DNA of 16,239 bases, taken from assembly GCA_041635755.1 (NCBI GenBank), contig JBFKUL010000036.1, positions 1-16,239 on the forward strand, read 5' to 3'. Every line of letters starts with the position of its first letter. Position 1 is the stretch's first letter. Shown here one piece after another: positions 1 to 9,218 of this stretch. This stretch comes from JBFKUL01 sp041635755. GTDB lineage: Bacteria > Pseudomonadota > Gammaproteobacteria > Burkholderiales > SG8-39. The notes beneath the pieces were generated by a model. The model was not told where the DNA came from and did not search any database. It saw nothing but the letters and a program-made list of their open reading frames with translations. The translations under genes and the position numbers were made by a program.

Positions 1-88
1 CCGGGTGCTTGCGTAGCAGCCAGAACGTCAGCGCGAGCCCGATGATCGCGAGGTACGGCCCCTCGGAGCTCAGGATTTCGTTGCTCAT
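1..88 (-). CDS. Small membrane protein, N-terminal fragment (cut by left edge)
   Basis: An ATG at 88-86 on the minus strand opens a frame that runs off the left edge, leaving about 29 residues. It starts MSNEILSSEGPYLAIIGLAL and continues with a hydrophobic stretch (about residues 12-25) followed by basic residues (LLRKHP), which looks like an N-terminal membrane anchor with the positive side after the helix. It lies 47 bp beyond the end of the DUF962 gene on the same strand, so the two may be co-transcribed. No clear ribosome binding site is visible before this ATG. I do not recognise the family from this fragment, and a spurious frame cannot be excluded. Confidence 0.4.
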   Translation of the reverse strand, partial: MSNEILSSEGPYLAIIGLALTFWLLRKHP

Positions 89-135
89 GAGCGTCTAGCG
101 ATCGGGATCGGGTCGGCGGAAGCGTGGGACACGGC

Positions 136-450
136 TCAGAACTTCATTTTGCCCACGAGAATGTCGCGCCACATCACCCAGTCGCCCATGAAGCTGTAGA
201 ACGGATAGGTGAAGGTGGCGGGGCGGTTTTTCTCGAAGAAGGCGTGGCCGATCCAGGCGAAGGCGTAACCGCATACCAGACCCGCAAGCAGATACCACGG
301 ATTGAGCGTGACGACGGCGCTCAGGAGCAGACCGAGACCGATTGTCGTGCCGACGAAATGCAGGCGACGGCAGGTGCGATTGGCGTGCTCCGAGAGGTAG
401 TACGGATAAAAGTCGGCAAACGTGGCGAAGCGCTTGGTTTCCGTGCCCAT
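136..450 (-). CDS. DUF962 / Mpo1-like membrane protein
   Basis: A 104-aa protein of the DUF962 (YGL010w/Mpo1-like) family. The family hallmarks are present: FYPYYLSEH near the N-terminus, then CRRLHFVGT, two hydrophobic segments (roughly residues 30-60), and GHAFFEKNRPATF followed by a C-terminal MGDWVMWRDIL segment. The conserved histidines in SEH, RLH and IGH match the residues thought to bind metal in yeast Mpo1, a membrane Fe-dependent dioxygenase that alpha-oxidises 2-hydroxy fatty acids. Activity of the bacterial homologues is only inferred. The start at 450 is preferred over in-frame upstream ATGs because GGGGAGAA lies just before it and MGTETKRFATF fits the family N-terminus. The length is usual for bacterial members. 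A TACAAT box lies about 45 bp upstream. Confidence 0.88.
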   Translation of the reverse strand: MGTETKRFATFADFYPYYLSEHANRTCRRLHFVGTTIGLGLLLSAVVTLNPWYLLAGLVCGYAFAWIGHAFFEKNRPATFTYPFYSFMGDWVMWRDILVGKMKF

Positions 451-492
451 GTGGTTCTCCCCGCGCCGATGGTCCTGCTGCATAGCTCGCAC

Positions 493-498
493 ATTGTA
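493..498 (-). promoter_or_regulatory. Possible -10 box for the DUF962 gene
   Basis: On the minus strand positions 498-493 read TACAAT, a 5/6 match to the sigma70 -10 consensus, about 43 bp before the DUF962 start. The hexamer 17 bp upstream (CAGCGA) is a poor -35, so this is tentative. The rest of the 202-bp gap between ETF-QO and DUF962 (451-652) shows no credible gene and no clear terminator hairpin with a T tract. Confidence 0.3.
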
Positions 499-652
499 TC
501 GACGCGCGCCCCCCTTCGCTGATCGCCCGACGTTCATCCGTGAACCAGTGCCTGCAGGCAGAGCAGGGCGGCGGCGCCTCAAATACGCGCTCCCGCCAAC
601 GGCGACGCATCGACTTGGACAACGGGGGGCCCGAACCTCCTGCTCTGATTCA

Positions 653-2299
653 CTACATGTTCGGGTAGTTGGGTCCGCCGCCGCCTTCCGGCGTCACCCA
701 GACGATGTTCTGCTTCGGATCCTTGATATCGCAAGTCTTGCAGTGCACGCAGTTCTGCGCGTTGATCTGCAGGCGTGGATTCGAGCCGTCGTCGTCGCGC
801 ACGATCTCGTATACGCCTGCCGGGCAGTAGCGCTGCTCCGGTGCGTCGTACAGCTCGAGGTTGACCTTTACCGGGACGCCCGCATCGTTGAGCGTGAGGT
901 GCACCGGCTGGTCCTCGCCGTGATTGGTGTTCGAGATGAACACCGACGAAAGCTTGTCGAAGCTGATCACGCCGTCGGGCTTCGGGTACGCGATCGGCTG
1001 CACTTCGGTCTTCTTCTTCAGCGTCTCGTGGTCGGCGTGATCGTGATGCAGTGTCCAGGGCGCCTTGCCGCGGAACAGCACCTGGTCGATGCCCACCATC
1101 AACGTACCGGTGAGCAGGCCCTTCGACATCCACGGCTTGAAATTGCGCGCCTTGTGCAACTCGTCGTAGAGCCAGCTCGCGCGGAACGCTTCCGGATATG
1201 CGGAGAGCTCGTCGCGGGCGCGCTCGGCACCGAGCGCGTCGAACGCCGCCTGCGCAGCCATCATCCCGGACTTGATGGCACCGTGACTGCCCTTGATGCG
1301 CGATGCGTTCAGGAATCCGGCGTTGTCGCCAAGCAGGCAGCCACCCGGGAACACCAGTCTGGGCAGCGACTGCAGGCCGCCCGCGGCGATGGCGCGCGCA
1401 CCGTAGGCGATGCGCTTGCCGCCCTCGAAAAAGCCCCGGATCGCGGGATGGGTCTTGTAGCGCTGAAATTCCTCGAACGGGTTCAGATAAGGATTGGCGT
1501 AGCCGAGTCCGACCACGAATCCGACCGCCGCCAGGTTGTCCTCGAGGTGGTAGAGAAACGAGCCGCCATAGGTGTCGGCATCGAGCGGCCAGCCCGCGGT
1601 GTGGACCACCAAGCCGAGCTGATGCCGGTCGGGCTTGATTTCCCAGAGCTCTTTCAGGCCAATGCCGTAGACCTGCGGATCGGCGCCAATGCGCAGTCCG
1701 AACTTCTGCTCAAGCTGCCGGCCCAGGTGTCCGCGACACCCTTCGGCGAAGAACGTGTACTTGGCGTGCAGCTCGATGCCCGGCTGGAAAGCGTCGGTTT
1801 TTTCGCCTTTGCGGTTAACGCCCATGTCGCCGGTGGCGACGCCCTTCACGCATCCCTTGTCGTCGTACAGAACCTCGGCAGCCGCAAAACCGGGAAAGAG
1901 CTCGACGCCGAGCGCTTCGGCCTGCTGACCAAGCCAACGGCACACGTTGCCCAGGCTGACGACGTAGTTGCCGTGGTTCTTGAAGCACGCCGGCAGCATC
2001 CAGTTGGGCGTGCGAAACGAGCCGCTCTCCGAGAGAAACAGGAAGCGGTCCTCGCTCACCGGCGCCTTGAGCGGCGCCCCCTTGTCCTTCCAGTCGGGGA
2101 ACAGCTCTTCGAGACCGCGAGGGTCCATCACCGCGCCGGAAAGGATATGCGCGCCGATCTCGGAGCCCTTCTCGAGCACGCAGACCGAGACCTCGCGCGC
2201 CTTTTCAGCGGCGAGCTGCTTCAGCCGGATCGCTGCGGCGAGGCCCGCGGGGCCACCGCCGACGACCACGACGTCGTACTCCATCGATTCGCGCGTCAT
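653..2299 (-). CDS. Electron transfer flavoprotein-ubiquinone oxidoreductase (ETF-QO)
   Basis: A 548-aa inner-membrane-associated flavo-iron-sulfur enzyme that takes electrons from reduced ETF (fed by acyl-CoA and amino-acid dehydrogenases) and reduces ubiquinone. The N-terminus has the FAD dinucleotide-binding motif VVVGGGPAGL (GxGxxG at residues 14-19). The middle carries the family block LSGAVMDPRGL and the CLLGDNAGFLNASRIKGSHGAIKSG segment near the second FAD-binding region. The C-terminal ferredoxin-like domain has the four 4Fe-4S cysteines C492, C517, C520 and C523 (RYCPAGVYE; NCVHCKTCD), and the protein ends in the usual GGGGPNYPNM. Length matches the family. The start is uncertain: ATG 2299 (MTRES) or ATG 2284 (MEYD) are both in frame and neither has a good Shine-Dalgarno. 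A TATAAT box 8-13 bases before ATG 2299 suggests a very short or absent leader. It is divergent from the thioesterase/AacS genes. Confidence 0.96.
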   Translation of the reverse strand: MTRESMEYDVVVVGGGPAGLAAAIRLKQLAAEKAREVSVCVLEKGSEIGAHILSGAVMDPRGLEELFPDWKDKGAPLKAPVSEDRFLFLSESGSFRTPNWMLPACFKNHGNYVVSLGNVCRWLGQQAEALGVELFPGFAAAEVLYDDKGCVKGVATGDMGVNRKGEKTDAFQPGIELHAKYTFFAEGCRGHLGRQLEQKFGLRIGADPQVYGIGLKELWEIKPDRHQLGLVVHTAGWPLDADTYGGSFLYHLEDNLAAVGFVVGLGYANPYLNPFEEFQRYKTHPAIRGFFEGGKRIAYGARAIAAGGLQSLPRLVFPGGCLLGDNAGFLNASRIKGSHGAIKSGMMAAQAAFDALGAERARDELSAYPEAFRASWLYDELHKARNFKPWMSKGLLTGTLMVGIDQVLFRGKAPWTLHHDHADHETLKKKTEVQPIAYPKPDGVISFDKLSSVFISNTNHGEDQPVHLTLNDAGVPVKVNLELYDAPEQRYCPAGVYEIVRDDDGSNPRLQINAQNCVHCKTCDIKDPKQNIVWVTPEGGGGPNYPNM

Positions 2300-2316
2300 G
2301 CCGGGGATTATAGAAT
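2288..2316. promoter_or_regulatory. Overlapping divergent promoter between ETF-QO and thioesterase
   Basis: The two divergent starts are only 45 bp apart. On the minus strand 2312-2307 reads TATAAT (perfect -10), which would start transcription at about position 2300, next to the ETF-QO ATG at 2299. On the plus strand 2311-2316 reads TAGAAT (5/6), with a weak TTCGCG 17 bp upstream at 2288-2293, placing initiation about 20 bp before the thioesterase ATG at 2345. The two -10 boxes overlap, so RNA polymerase binding in the two directions would be mutually exclusive. The -35 matches are poor on both sides. Confidence 0.45.
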
Positions 2317-2344
2317 GCGGTTTTCCCGAAAGAGTACCGCAGGA

Positions 2345-2770
2345 ATGGATCCGGCCCACAGGCTCGCGCACGTCGAGCGCATTCCCATCCGCTGGGGCGA
2401 CATGGACGCCATGGGGCATGTCAACAACACGATTTACTTTCGCTATATGGAGCAGACGCGCATCAGCTGGTTCGACGCGCTCGTGCCCGAGGACGAGGCG
2501 TGGAGCTCGACCGGCATCGTGATCGTCAACGCTTCCTGCCATTACCGCCTGCCGATGGTTTACCCCGGCACGGTGGAAGTGAAGCTCTATGTCGGCCCGC
2601 CCGGCGGCTCGAGCGTGCCGACCTTTTATGAGCTTCGCGTGGGGGCCGACCCGGCGCTCTACGCCACGGGCGAAGCGATGGTGGTGTTCATCGACATGAA
2701 GCGCCAGAAGCCGGTACGCATTCCGGAGCTGATCCGCGCGCGCCTGTGCGGCGCAAAGGCGGGCGCATGA
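2345..2770 (+). CDS. Acyl-CoA thioesterase, 4HBT/hotdog fold
   Basis: A 141-aa single-domain hotdog thioesterase of the 4-hydroxybenzoyl-CoA thioesterase (4HBT) type, probably cytoplasmic. The N-terminal motif RWGDMDAMGHVNN followed by YFRYMEQTRISWF is diagnostic. D21 in GDMD aligns with the catalytic Asp17 of the Pseudomonas 4HBT. The second half has the usual beta strands (SCHYRLPMVYPGTVEVKL) and ends in a basic tail. Its acyl-CoA substrate cannot be deduced. An in-frame ATG at 2315 would give 151 aa and has GGGGA upstream, but it lies inside the predicted -10 box, so 2345 is preferred. The stop codon overlaps the AacS start by 4 bp (ATGA), implying translational coupling and a role on the same CoA-ester pool. 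Confidence 0.9.
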   Translation: MDPAHRLAHVERIPIRWGDMDAMGHVNNTIYFRYMEQTRISWFDALVPEDEAWSSTGIVIVNASCHYRLPMVYPGTVEVKLYVGPPGGSSVPTFYELRVGADPALYATGEAMVVFIDMKRQKPVRIPELIRARLCGAKAGA

Positions 2771-4722
2771 GCGCCAAGCCGATGTGGGCGCCGTCGCCCG
2801 AGCGCATCGCGCAATCGCGGCTGGCGGCATTCATCCGGCAGGCCGAATCGCGCAGCGGGCGCAAGCTCGCCGATTTCGACGCACTGCATGCGTGGTCGGT
2901 CGAGCGCAGCGAAGAATTCTGGAGCCTGGTGTGGGAATTCTGCGACGTGCGCGGCGCGCCGAGCGGGCCGATCCTGGAAAACGGCGACAAGATGCCAGGC
3001 GCGCAGTGGTTTCCGCAGGCGCGGCTGAACTTCGCGGAGAACCTGCTGCGCAACCGCGGCGAAAGCGACGCGATCGTGTTCTGGGGCGAGGATCGCGTCA
3101 AGCGGCGGATCTCGCATCACGAGCTCTACACGCTCGTCTCGCGGCTGGCGCAGGCGCTGCATGCGGCGGGCGTGCGCAAAGGCGATCGCGTTGCGGGATA
3201 CTTGCCCAACCTGCCCGAGGCGGTGGCGGCGATGCTTGCCACCGCGAGCCTCGGCGCGATCTGGTCCTCGTGCTCGCCGGATTTTGGCGTTCAGGGCGTG
3301 CTCGACCGCTTCGGCCAGATCGAGCCCAAGGTGTTGTTCTGCGCCGACGGCTACCTCTACGGCGGCAAGCGCTTCGAGCTGATCGACAAGGTCGAGGAGA
3401 TCCTGGTCGAGCTGAAAAGCGTCGAGCGTTGCGTAATGCTGTCCTACGCGGGCGGCGAGATCGATGTCTCGGCGATCGGCAACGGCGTGTCGCTCGACGA
3501 CTTCATCGCGCCCTTCGAGCCCTACGAGATCGCCTTCGAGGCGGTCGAATTCAACCATCCGCTGTACATCCTGTTTTCGTCGGGCACCACCGGAGTGCCC
3601 AAATGCATCGTGCATGGCACCGGCGGCACCCTGCTGCAGCACCTGAAGGAGCACCAGCTGCACACGGACGTGCGTCCGGGCGACCGCCTGTTCTACTTCA
3701 CCACGCTGGGCTGGATGATGTGGAACTGGCTCGTGTCGGGTCTCGCCTCGGGCGCCACGCTGCTGCTCTACGACGGTTCGCCCTTCGTCGGGCGCGGGCG
3801 CATCCTGTTCGATTTTGCCGAGGCCGAGGGCATGACGCACTTCGGCACCTCGGCGAAATTCATCGACGCGATCGCCAAGGTTGCGCTCAAACCGGCCAAG
3901 ACGCACAAGCTCGAGCGCCTGCGCGCGATGATGTCGACCGGCTCGCCGCTGGTGCCCGAGGGCTTCGACTACGTGTACCGGGACATCAAAGCCGACCTGT
4001 GCCTGTCGTCGATCTCGGGCGGCACCGACATCGTGAGCTGTTTCGTGCTGGGCTGCCCGATCCTGCCGGTGTGGCGCGGCGAGATCCAGTGCAAGGGCCT
4101 GGGGCTCGCGGTGGACGTGTTCGACGACGAGGGCCGGCCGTTGCGCGGCGACAAGGGCGAGCTGGTCTGCACGCAGCCGTTCCCCTCGATGCCGGTCGCG
4201 TTCTGGAACGACCCCGACGGCGCGAAGTACCGTGCCGCGTACTTCGACCGCTTCCCCAACATCTGGTGTCACGGGGATTACTGTGAGATTACCGCGCACG
4301 GCGGCATGATCATCTACGGCCGCTCGGACGCCGTCCTCAACCCGGGAGGCGTGCGCATCGGCACCGCCGAGATCTACCGGCAGGTCGAGAAGCTGGAGGA
4401 AGTGCTCGAATCGATCGTCATCGGCCAGGACTGGAAGGGCGATGTGCGCGTGGTGCTGTTCGTCAAGCTGAAAGAGGGACTGAAGCTCGACGAGGCGCTG
4501 GTCACGAAGATCAGGCAGCAGGTGCGCGCCAATACCACGCCGCGGCACGTACCCGCCAAGGTGCTTCAAGTCGAGGACATCCCGCGCACCAAGAGCGGCA
4601 AGATCGTCGAGCTCGCGGTGCGCAACGTGGTGCACGGGCGGCCGGTGCGCAACCTCGAGGCGCTCGCCAACCCCGAGGCGCTCGAGCTGTTCCGCGATCG
4701 CGCGCAGCTGGCGAGCGACTAA
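2767..4722 (+). CDS. Acetoacetate-CoA ligase (acetoacetyl-CoA synthetase)
   Basis: A 651-aa cytoplasmic enzyme of the ANL adenylate-forming superfamily that converts acetoacetate, ATP and CoA to acetoacetyl-CoA, AMP and PPi. The N-terminal cap (MWAPSPERIAQSRLAAF) and PGAQWFPQARLNFAENLLR are typical of acetoacetyl-CoA synthetases rather than acetyl-CoA synthetases. The ATP/AMP loop is at residues 271-279 (SSGTTGVPK), the segment SSISGGTDIVSCFV at about residues 418-431 is family-specific, and IWCHGDY and GRSDAVLNPGGVRIGTAEIY form the hinge region. The C-terminal catalytic lysine is K612 in RTKSGK; in related enzymes this lysine can be acylated. Length matches known AacS proteins (about 650 aa). 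The start at 2767 has AAAGG 7 bp upstream and overlaps the thioesterase stop. The enzyme supports ketone-body use, leucine degradation or polyhydroxybutyrate recycling. Confidence 0.95.
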   Translation: MSAKPMWAPSPERIAQSRLAAFIRQAESRSGRKLADFDALHAWSVERSEEFWSLVWEFCDVRGAPSGPILENGDKMPGAQWFPQARLNFAENLLRNRGESDAIVFWGEDRVKRRISHHELYTLVSRLAQALHAAGVRKGDRVAGYLPNLPEAVAAMLATASLGAIWSSCSPDFGVQGVLDRFGQIEPKVLFCADGYLYGGKRFELIDKVEEILVELKSVERCVMLSYAGGEIDVSAIGNGVSLDDFIAPFEPYEIAFEAVEFNHPLYILFSSGTTGVPKCIVHGTGGTLLQHLKEHQLHTDVRPGDRLFYFTTLGWMMWNWLVSGLASGATLLLYDGSPFVGRGRILFDFAEAEGMTHFGTSAKFIDAIAKVALKPAKTHKLERLRAMMSTGSPLVPEGFDYVYRDIKADLCLSSISGGTDIVSCFVLGCPILPVWRGEIQCKGLGLAVDVFDDEGRPLRGDKGELVCTQPFPSMPVAFWNDPDGAKYRAAYFDRFPNIWCHGDYCEITAHGGMIIYGRSDAVLNPGGVRIGTAEIYRQVEKLEEVLESIVIGQDWKGDVRVVLFVKLKEGLKLDEALVTKIRQQVRANTTPRHVPAKVLQVEDIPRTKSGKIVELAVRNVVHGRPVRNLEALANPEALELFRDRAQLASD

Positions 4723-4745
4723 ACGACGGGAGCGCGCGCGTTTCC

Positions 4746-6143
4746 GTGAGCCATCGCTACTCGCGCGATCCCCAGGTCGAGCGCTCACTCGACTACTCGG
4801 TGCGAGACGGCGTTGCGTGGTCGCTAATGTTCGGTGCCGGGGAGTCCTATCTCCAGGCGTTCGCGGTCTTCCTGAAGGCGAGCACCGCGCAGATCACGCT
4901 GCTCAGCGCGCTGCCCTCGCTGCTCGGCTCGGTCGCGCAGCTCGCCTCGGCGTGGTTCGCCGGGTACGCCGTGCGACGCAAGACCCTGATCTTCGCGGGC
5001 GTGCTGCTGCAGATGGCAGCGTGGTTGCCGATCATCGCGCTCACGCTCCTCCCGGTCGAAACATCGGTCACGCTGCTCATCGCCGCGGTCGTGCTCTATT
5101 ACATCGGCGGACAGTTCGCCGCGCCCCCCTGGAGCAGCCTGATCAGCGATCTCGTTCCGGAGCGCCGGCGCGGGCGCTTCTTCGGCCGGCGCACCCAGCT
5201 CATGAGCATCATGACTTTCGCGAGCCTGAGCGCGGCCGGCCTCGCGCTGGAGTACTTCGAGCAGCGGGCCTTGGCACATTGGGGTTTCGCGGCGATCTTT
5301 ACGGTTGCGCTCACGGCGCGGCTTTACTCGCTCTCGCAGTTGATGCGCATGCACGAGCCGCTCGTACGCCTCGCGCCGTTCACCCTGCCGCGGCTGGGCG
5401 GGCTGCTCGAGCGGATGCGCGGATCGGATTTCACCCGTTTTGCGCTCTTTGTCGGCTTCATGAACCTGGCAGTCGCGATCGCCTCGCCGTTCTTCACGCT
5501 TTACATGCTGCGCGATCTCAAGTTCTCGTATCTCGAATTTACCGCTGCCAGCGCCTTCTATGTGCTGATGCAGTTCGCGGCGCTCAAGCTTTGGGGCCGG
5601 CTCTCCGACGTGTTCGGCAACCTGCGTGTTGTGCAGATCACGAGCGTCGTGTTCCCGTTCCTGCCGGTGTTGTGGGTCCTGTTCCCGCATTTCTGGGCAA
5701 TCCTGGTCATCCAGCTGATTGGCGGCATCGCCTGGGCGGGGTTCGGCCTGGCGGCGGGAAACTTTCTCTACGACGTCGTGCCGCCGGAGAAGCGCGCCGC
5801 CTACAGCGCGGTGCACCAGACGATCTCGAACACGGCGGTCTTCGGCGGTGCGCTGATTGGCGGCCTGCTTGCCACGCATGCCCCGCGCGAGCTTCAGCTT
5901 GGCGGCTATACGCTTGTCTTCACCAGCGGCTTGTGGCTTGCGCTATGCGCCTCGAGCCTCGTGCGTGCCGTCGTAATCGCGGTGTTCCTGCCGCGGCTGC
6001 GCGAGACGCGCCTGGTGCGGCCGATCTCTCGCACGGCGCTCGCCATCCGCGTCATTCGCGCGAATGTCCTGGCCGAATGGCTGTTCGAACTGTTGCCAAG
6101 CCGCAAGCGTCCGCCGAAGGATTCCCGCCCGCCCCCGGAGTGA
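4746..6143 (+). CDS. Major facilitator superfamily transporter, substrate unknown
   Basis: A 465-aa polytopic inner-membrane protein with about 11-12 hydrophobic segments between residues 25 and 430, in two halves joined by a charged loop near residues 200-230. GRLSDVFGNLRVV (about residues 283-295) is a motif-A-like loop typical of MFS carriers, and the first half has PERRRGRFFGRR in a cytoplasmic loop. The C-terminal tail is basic and proline-rich. The GTG start at 4746 is chosen because it keeps the full N-terminal soluble segment. GGGAG lies 13 bp upstream, which is far, and another GTG at 4800 is possible. It follows AacS by 23 bp and is probably in the same operon, so a carboxylate or ketone-body-related substrate is conceivable, but nothing in the sequence proves it. 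Confidence 0.88.
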   Translation: MSHRYSRDPQVERSLDYSVRDGVAWSLMFGAGESYLQAFAVFLKASTAQITLLSALPSLLGSVAQLASAWFAGYAVRRKTLIFAGVLLQMAAWLPIIALTLLPVETSVTLLIAAVVLYYIGGQFAAPPWSSLISDLVPERRRGRFFGRRTQLMSIMTFASLSAAGLALEYFEQRALAHWGFAAIFTVALTARLYSLSQLMRMHEPLVRLAPFTLPRLGGLLERMRGSDFTRFALFVGFMNLAVAIASPFFTLYMLRDLKFSYLEFTAASAFYVLMQFAALKLWGRLSDVFGNLRVVQITSVVFPFLPVLWVLFPHFWAILVIQLIGGIAWAGFGLAAGNFLYDVVPPEKRAAYSAVHQTISNTAVFGGALIGGLLATHAPRELQLGGYTLVFTSGLWLALCASSLVRAVVIAVFLPRLRETRLVRPISRTALAIRVIRANVLAEWLFELLPSRKRPPKDSRPPPE

Positions 6144-6228
6144 TCCGTCTCTGGCGCAGCCGGCAGCCTGCCCGTGCGCTGCAACCGATGCCGTGCGCTG
6201 CCTGCCGCGCTCCGAGGAAAGCCCCGCC

Positions 6229-6678
6229 TCAGGTCGGCCGCGCGCGGTTGCGCGCGAGCATGGCCTGCGTATTCGGGACGTGGAGCAGGTGCGCAATCTT
6301 GCGCACGTAATGGTCCTCGTACGGATTGAGCCGGCCGTCGGCGAAGGTGACGCGCCACAGGTGCTCGACCAGGCCGATGCGGTCCTCGAGCGGGAACTCG
6401 CGCTTGATGACCGTCAGCGGCGCGTAGAAGCTCGTGAGCTGCTGCGCCTTCTCGCGACCCTCCGCGAGCAGCGCGGCACTCGCCGCGTGATCGAGGCCGA
6501 AGATTTCGGCGAGCGCCCGTTCCGCGGCGACGGTCTCGTCGTCGCCGTGGTCATAATCCGCGCGCCGCGCCTCGTGCAGCAGCACGGCCACGGCGAGCTC
6601 CAGCGGCCGGCGCTCGCGGCCCGGCACGCTACGAGGGGCTGCGGCGGCGTTGAATGCGCGCTTGATCGCTTTCAGCAT
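6229..6678 (-). CDS. TerB-like (tellurite-resistance TerB family) protein
   Basis: A 149-aa, mostly helical soluble protein. The order of segments fits the TerB-like family: a basic N-terminus (MLKAIKRAF), a helix with LELAVAVLLHEARRADYD followed by an acidic DDE cluster, then LVEHLWRVTFADGRLNPYEDHYVRKIAHLLHV. The paired acidic A-D motifs correspond to the putative metal-binding half-sites of TerB-like domains. Members are common as stand-alone housekeeping proteins in proteobacteria, and no other ter genes are nearby, so tellurite resistance should not be assumed. The gene is convergent with the MFS gene (85 bp apart) and divergent from the next gene (60 bp). A weak GATACT box lies 10 bp before its start. 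Confidence 0.82.
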   Translation of the reverse strand: MLKAIKRAFNAAAAPRSVPGRERRPLELAVAVLLHEARRADYDHGDDETVAAERALAEIFGLDHAASAALLAEGREKAQQLTSFYAPLTVIKREFPLEDRIGLVEHLWRVTFADGRLNPYEDHYVRKIAHLLHVPNTQAMLARNRARPT

Positions 6679-6738
6679 GACGCGCGTTAGTATCGCACCG
6701 CTGAGACTTCTCGCCGACGCACCCGCTCATGAAAGGTG

Positions 6739-7278
6739 ATGGCCGTGGCCGCTCAACACACTAAAGGTTTTACCGAAGCATTGCTGGCGGATGGTCCGGC
6801 AGGCGATCGTTCCGAAGCGATGCAGCTCTACGGATGGCTCATCGGCGACTGGAAGCTGAAGGCCGTATACCATGGCGAGGACGGCCAACGGCTTGAGTCG
6901 ACCGGCGAGGCGCACTTCACGTGGGCGCTCGGCGGTCGTGCGATTCAGGACGTCTGGATGGTGCCATCACGCGATACACCGCCCAGCGATCCGCCGTTTT
7001 CGGCGGCGTTTCACGGCACCACGCTGCGCGTCTACGACCCCAAGCAGGATGCCTGGCACGTCGTCTGGACCGATCCGGTCAAGCAGATGTACCGGCACAT
7101 GATCGCGAGGCGAGAGGGGCGCGATATCGTGCAGCATGAGACCGACGAGCAGGGGATCAGACATCGCTGGTCGTTCACCGATATCAAGCCGGACTCCTTT
7201 CGCTGGACGGCGGAGAGGTCCTCGGGTGCCGGTGAGCACTGGCATCTTGAGGTGGAGTTCTTCGTGCGGCGGGCTTAG
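6739..7278 (+). CDS. Conserved uncharacterised protein, probable beta-barrel
   Basis: A 179-aa soluble protein without signal peptide or membrane segment. Its make-up alternates strands rich in W, F and V: LYGWLIGDWKL, FTWALGGRAIQDVWMVP, TTLRVYDPKQDAWHVVWTDP, HRWSFTDIKPDSFRWTAE and WHLEVEFFVRR. This pattern resembles lipocalin-like or DUF1579-like small-molecule-binding proteins, and similar proteins occur widely in proteobacteria as unnamed conserved proteins. I cannot assign a ligand or reaction. Start choice is open: GTG 6736, ATG 6739 or GTG 6745 are all in frame, and AAAGG at 6732-6736 is best spaced for GTG 6745. It is transcribed away from the TerB-like gene and toward pyrG. Confidence 0.75.
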   Translation: MAVAAQHTKGFTEALLADGPAGDRSEAMQLYGWLIGDWKLKAVYHGEDGQRLESTGEAHFTWALGGRAIQDVWMVPSRDTPPSDPPFSAAFHGTTLRVYDPKQDAWHVVWTDPVKQMYRHMIARREGRDIVQHETDEQGIRHRWSFTDIKPDSFRWTAERSSGAGEHWHLEVEFFVRRA

Positions 7279-7307
7279 ATAGCGGCAGCCGGCGCCTCGG
7301 CAGGATC

Positions 7308-7445
7308 ATGGCCGAGGTGCGCATCGACCTGCCGCATGCCTGCCATTACCGGATGAAGACCGCCCCGGAGTTCTCCGGCTGCAAGGCCGAATTGACCGAG
7401 CAGATTCGCGACGCATCGATCAAGGCGACGCAGATGGCGCATTGA
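7308..7445 (+). CDS. Possible small protein (45 aa) upstream of pyrG
   Basis: An ATG at 7308 with AGGA only 2 bp upstream opens a 45-codon frame ending in TGA at 7445. It begins MAEVRIDLPHACHYRM, contains two cysteines and several histidines, and ends QMAH. It fills the gap between the 179-aa protein and the pyrG promoter. No homologue is recognised, and a frame of this length is expected by chance in GC-rich DNA. Confidence 0.3.
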   Translation: MAEVRIDLPHACHYRMKTAPEFSGCKAELTEQIRDASIKATQMAH

Positions 7446-7466
7446 GCGCCGCGCACGGCGTTTGGT

Positions 7467-7495
7467 TTGAGCGCCCCTGCAATTGCGTGTAGACT
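7467..7495 (+). promoter_or_regulatory. Sigma70-like promoter of the pyrG-kdsA-eno-ftsB operon
   Basis: TTGAGC at 7467-7472 (4/6 to TTGACA) and TAGACT at 7490-7495 (4/6 to TATAAT) are separated by exactly 17 bp. Transcription would begin near 7502, giving a leader of about 20 bases before the pyrG ATG at 7522. The initial transcript is not a G-run followed by C, so the reiterative-transcription attenuation described for Bacillus pyrG is not evident here. Confidence 0.5.
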
Positions 7496-7521
7496 TCGGA
7501 ATCTCCGCGCCACTTGGGTCA

Positions 7522-9192
<1,671 letters not shown>

Positions 9193-9218
9193 CGCCGCGC
9201 GGCGCCGCGGTCCAGACG

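Noticed and set aside
422..2314. Very long plus-strand open frame antisense to ETF-QO, continuous with the thioesterase frame
   Set aside because: It is the complement of a gene with intact FAD and 4Fe-4S motifs, its translation is low-complexity R/A/V-rich, and it shows no recognisable domain before the thioesterase. Such antisense frames are common in GC-rich DNA.
2659..4788. 709-aa minus-strand frame opposite AacS
   Set aside because: It mirrors the AacS coding region, whose motifs are complete. The antisense translation has the H/R/D/L-rich composition of a shadow frame.
6174..6201. Direct repeat GTGCGCTGC twice, 19 bp apart, between the convergent MFS and TerB-like genes
   Set aside because: Only two short copies in GC-rich DNA. 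It could be part of a termination region, but no stem with a T tract was found, so it is not called as a repeat family or a terminator.
6229..6678. Tellurite-resistance locus
   Set aside because: Only a single TerB-like domain protein is present, with no terA/C/D/Z partners, so the name reflects the fold and not a demonstrated resistance function.
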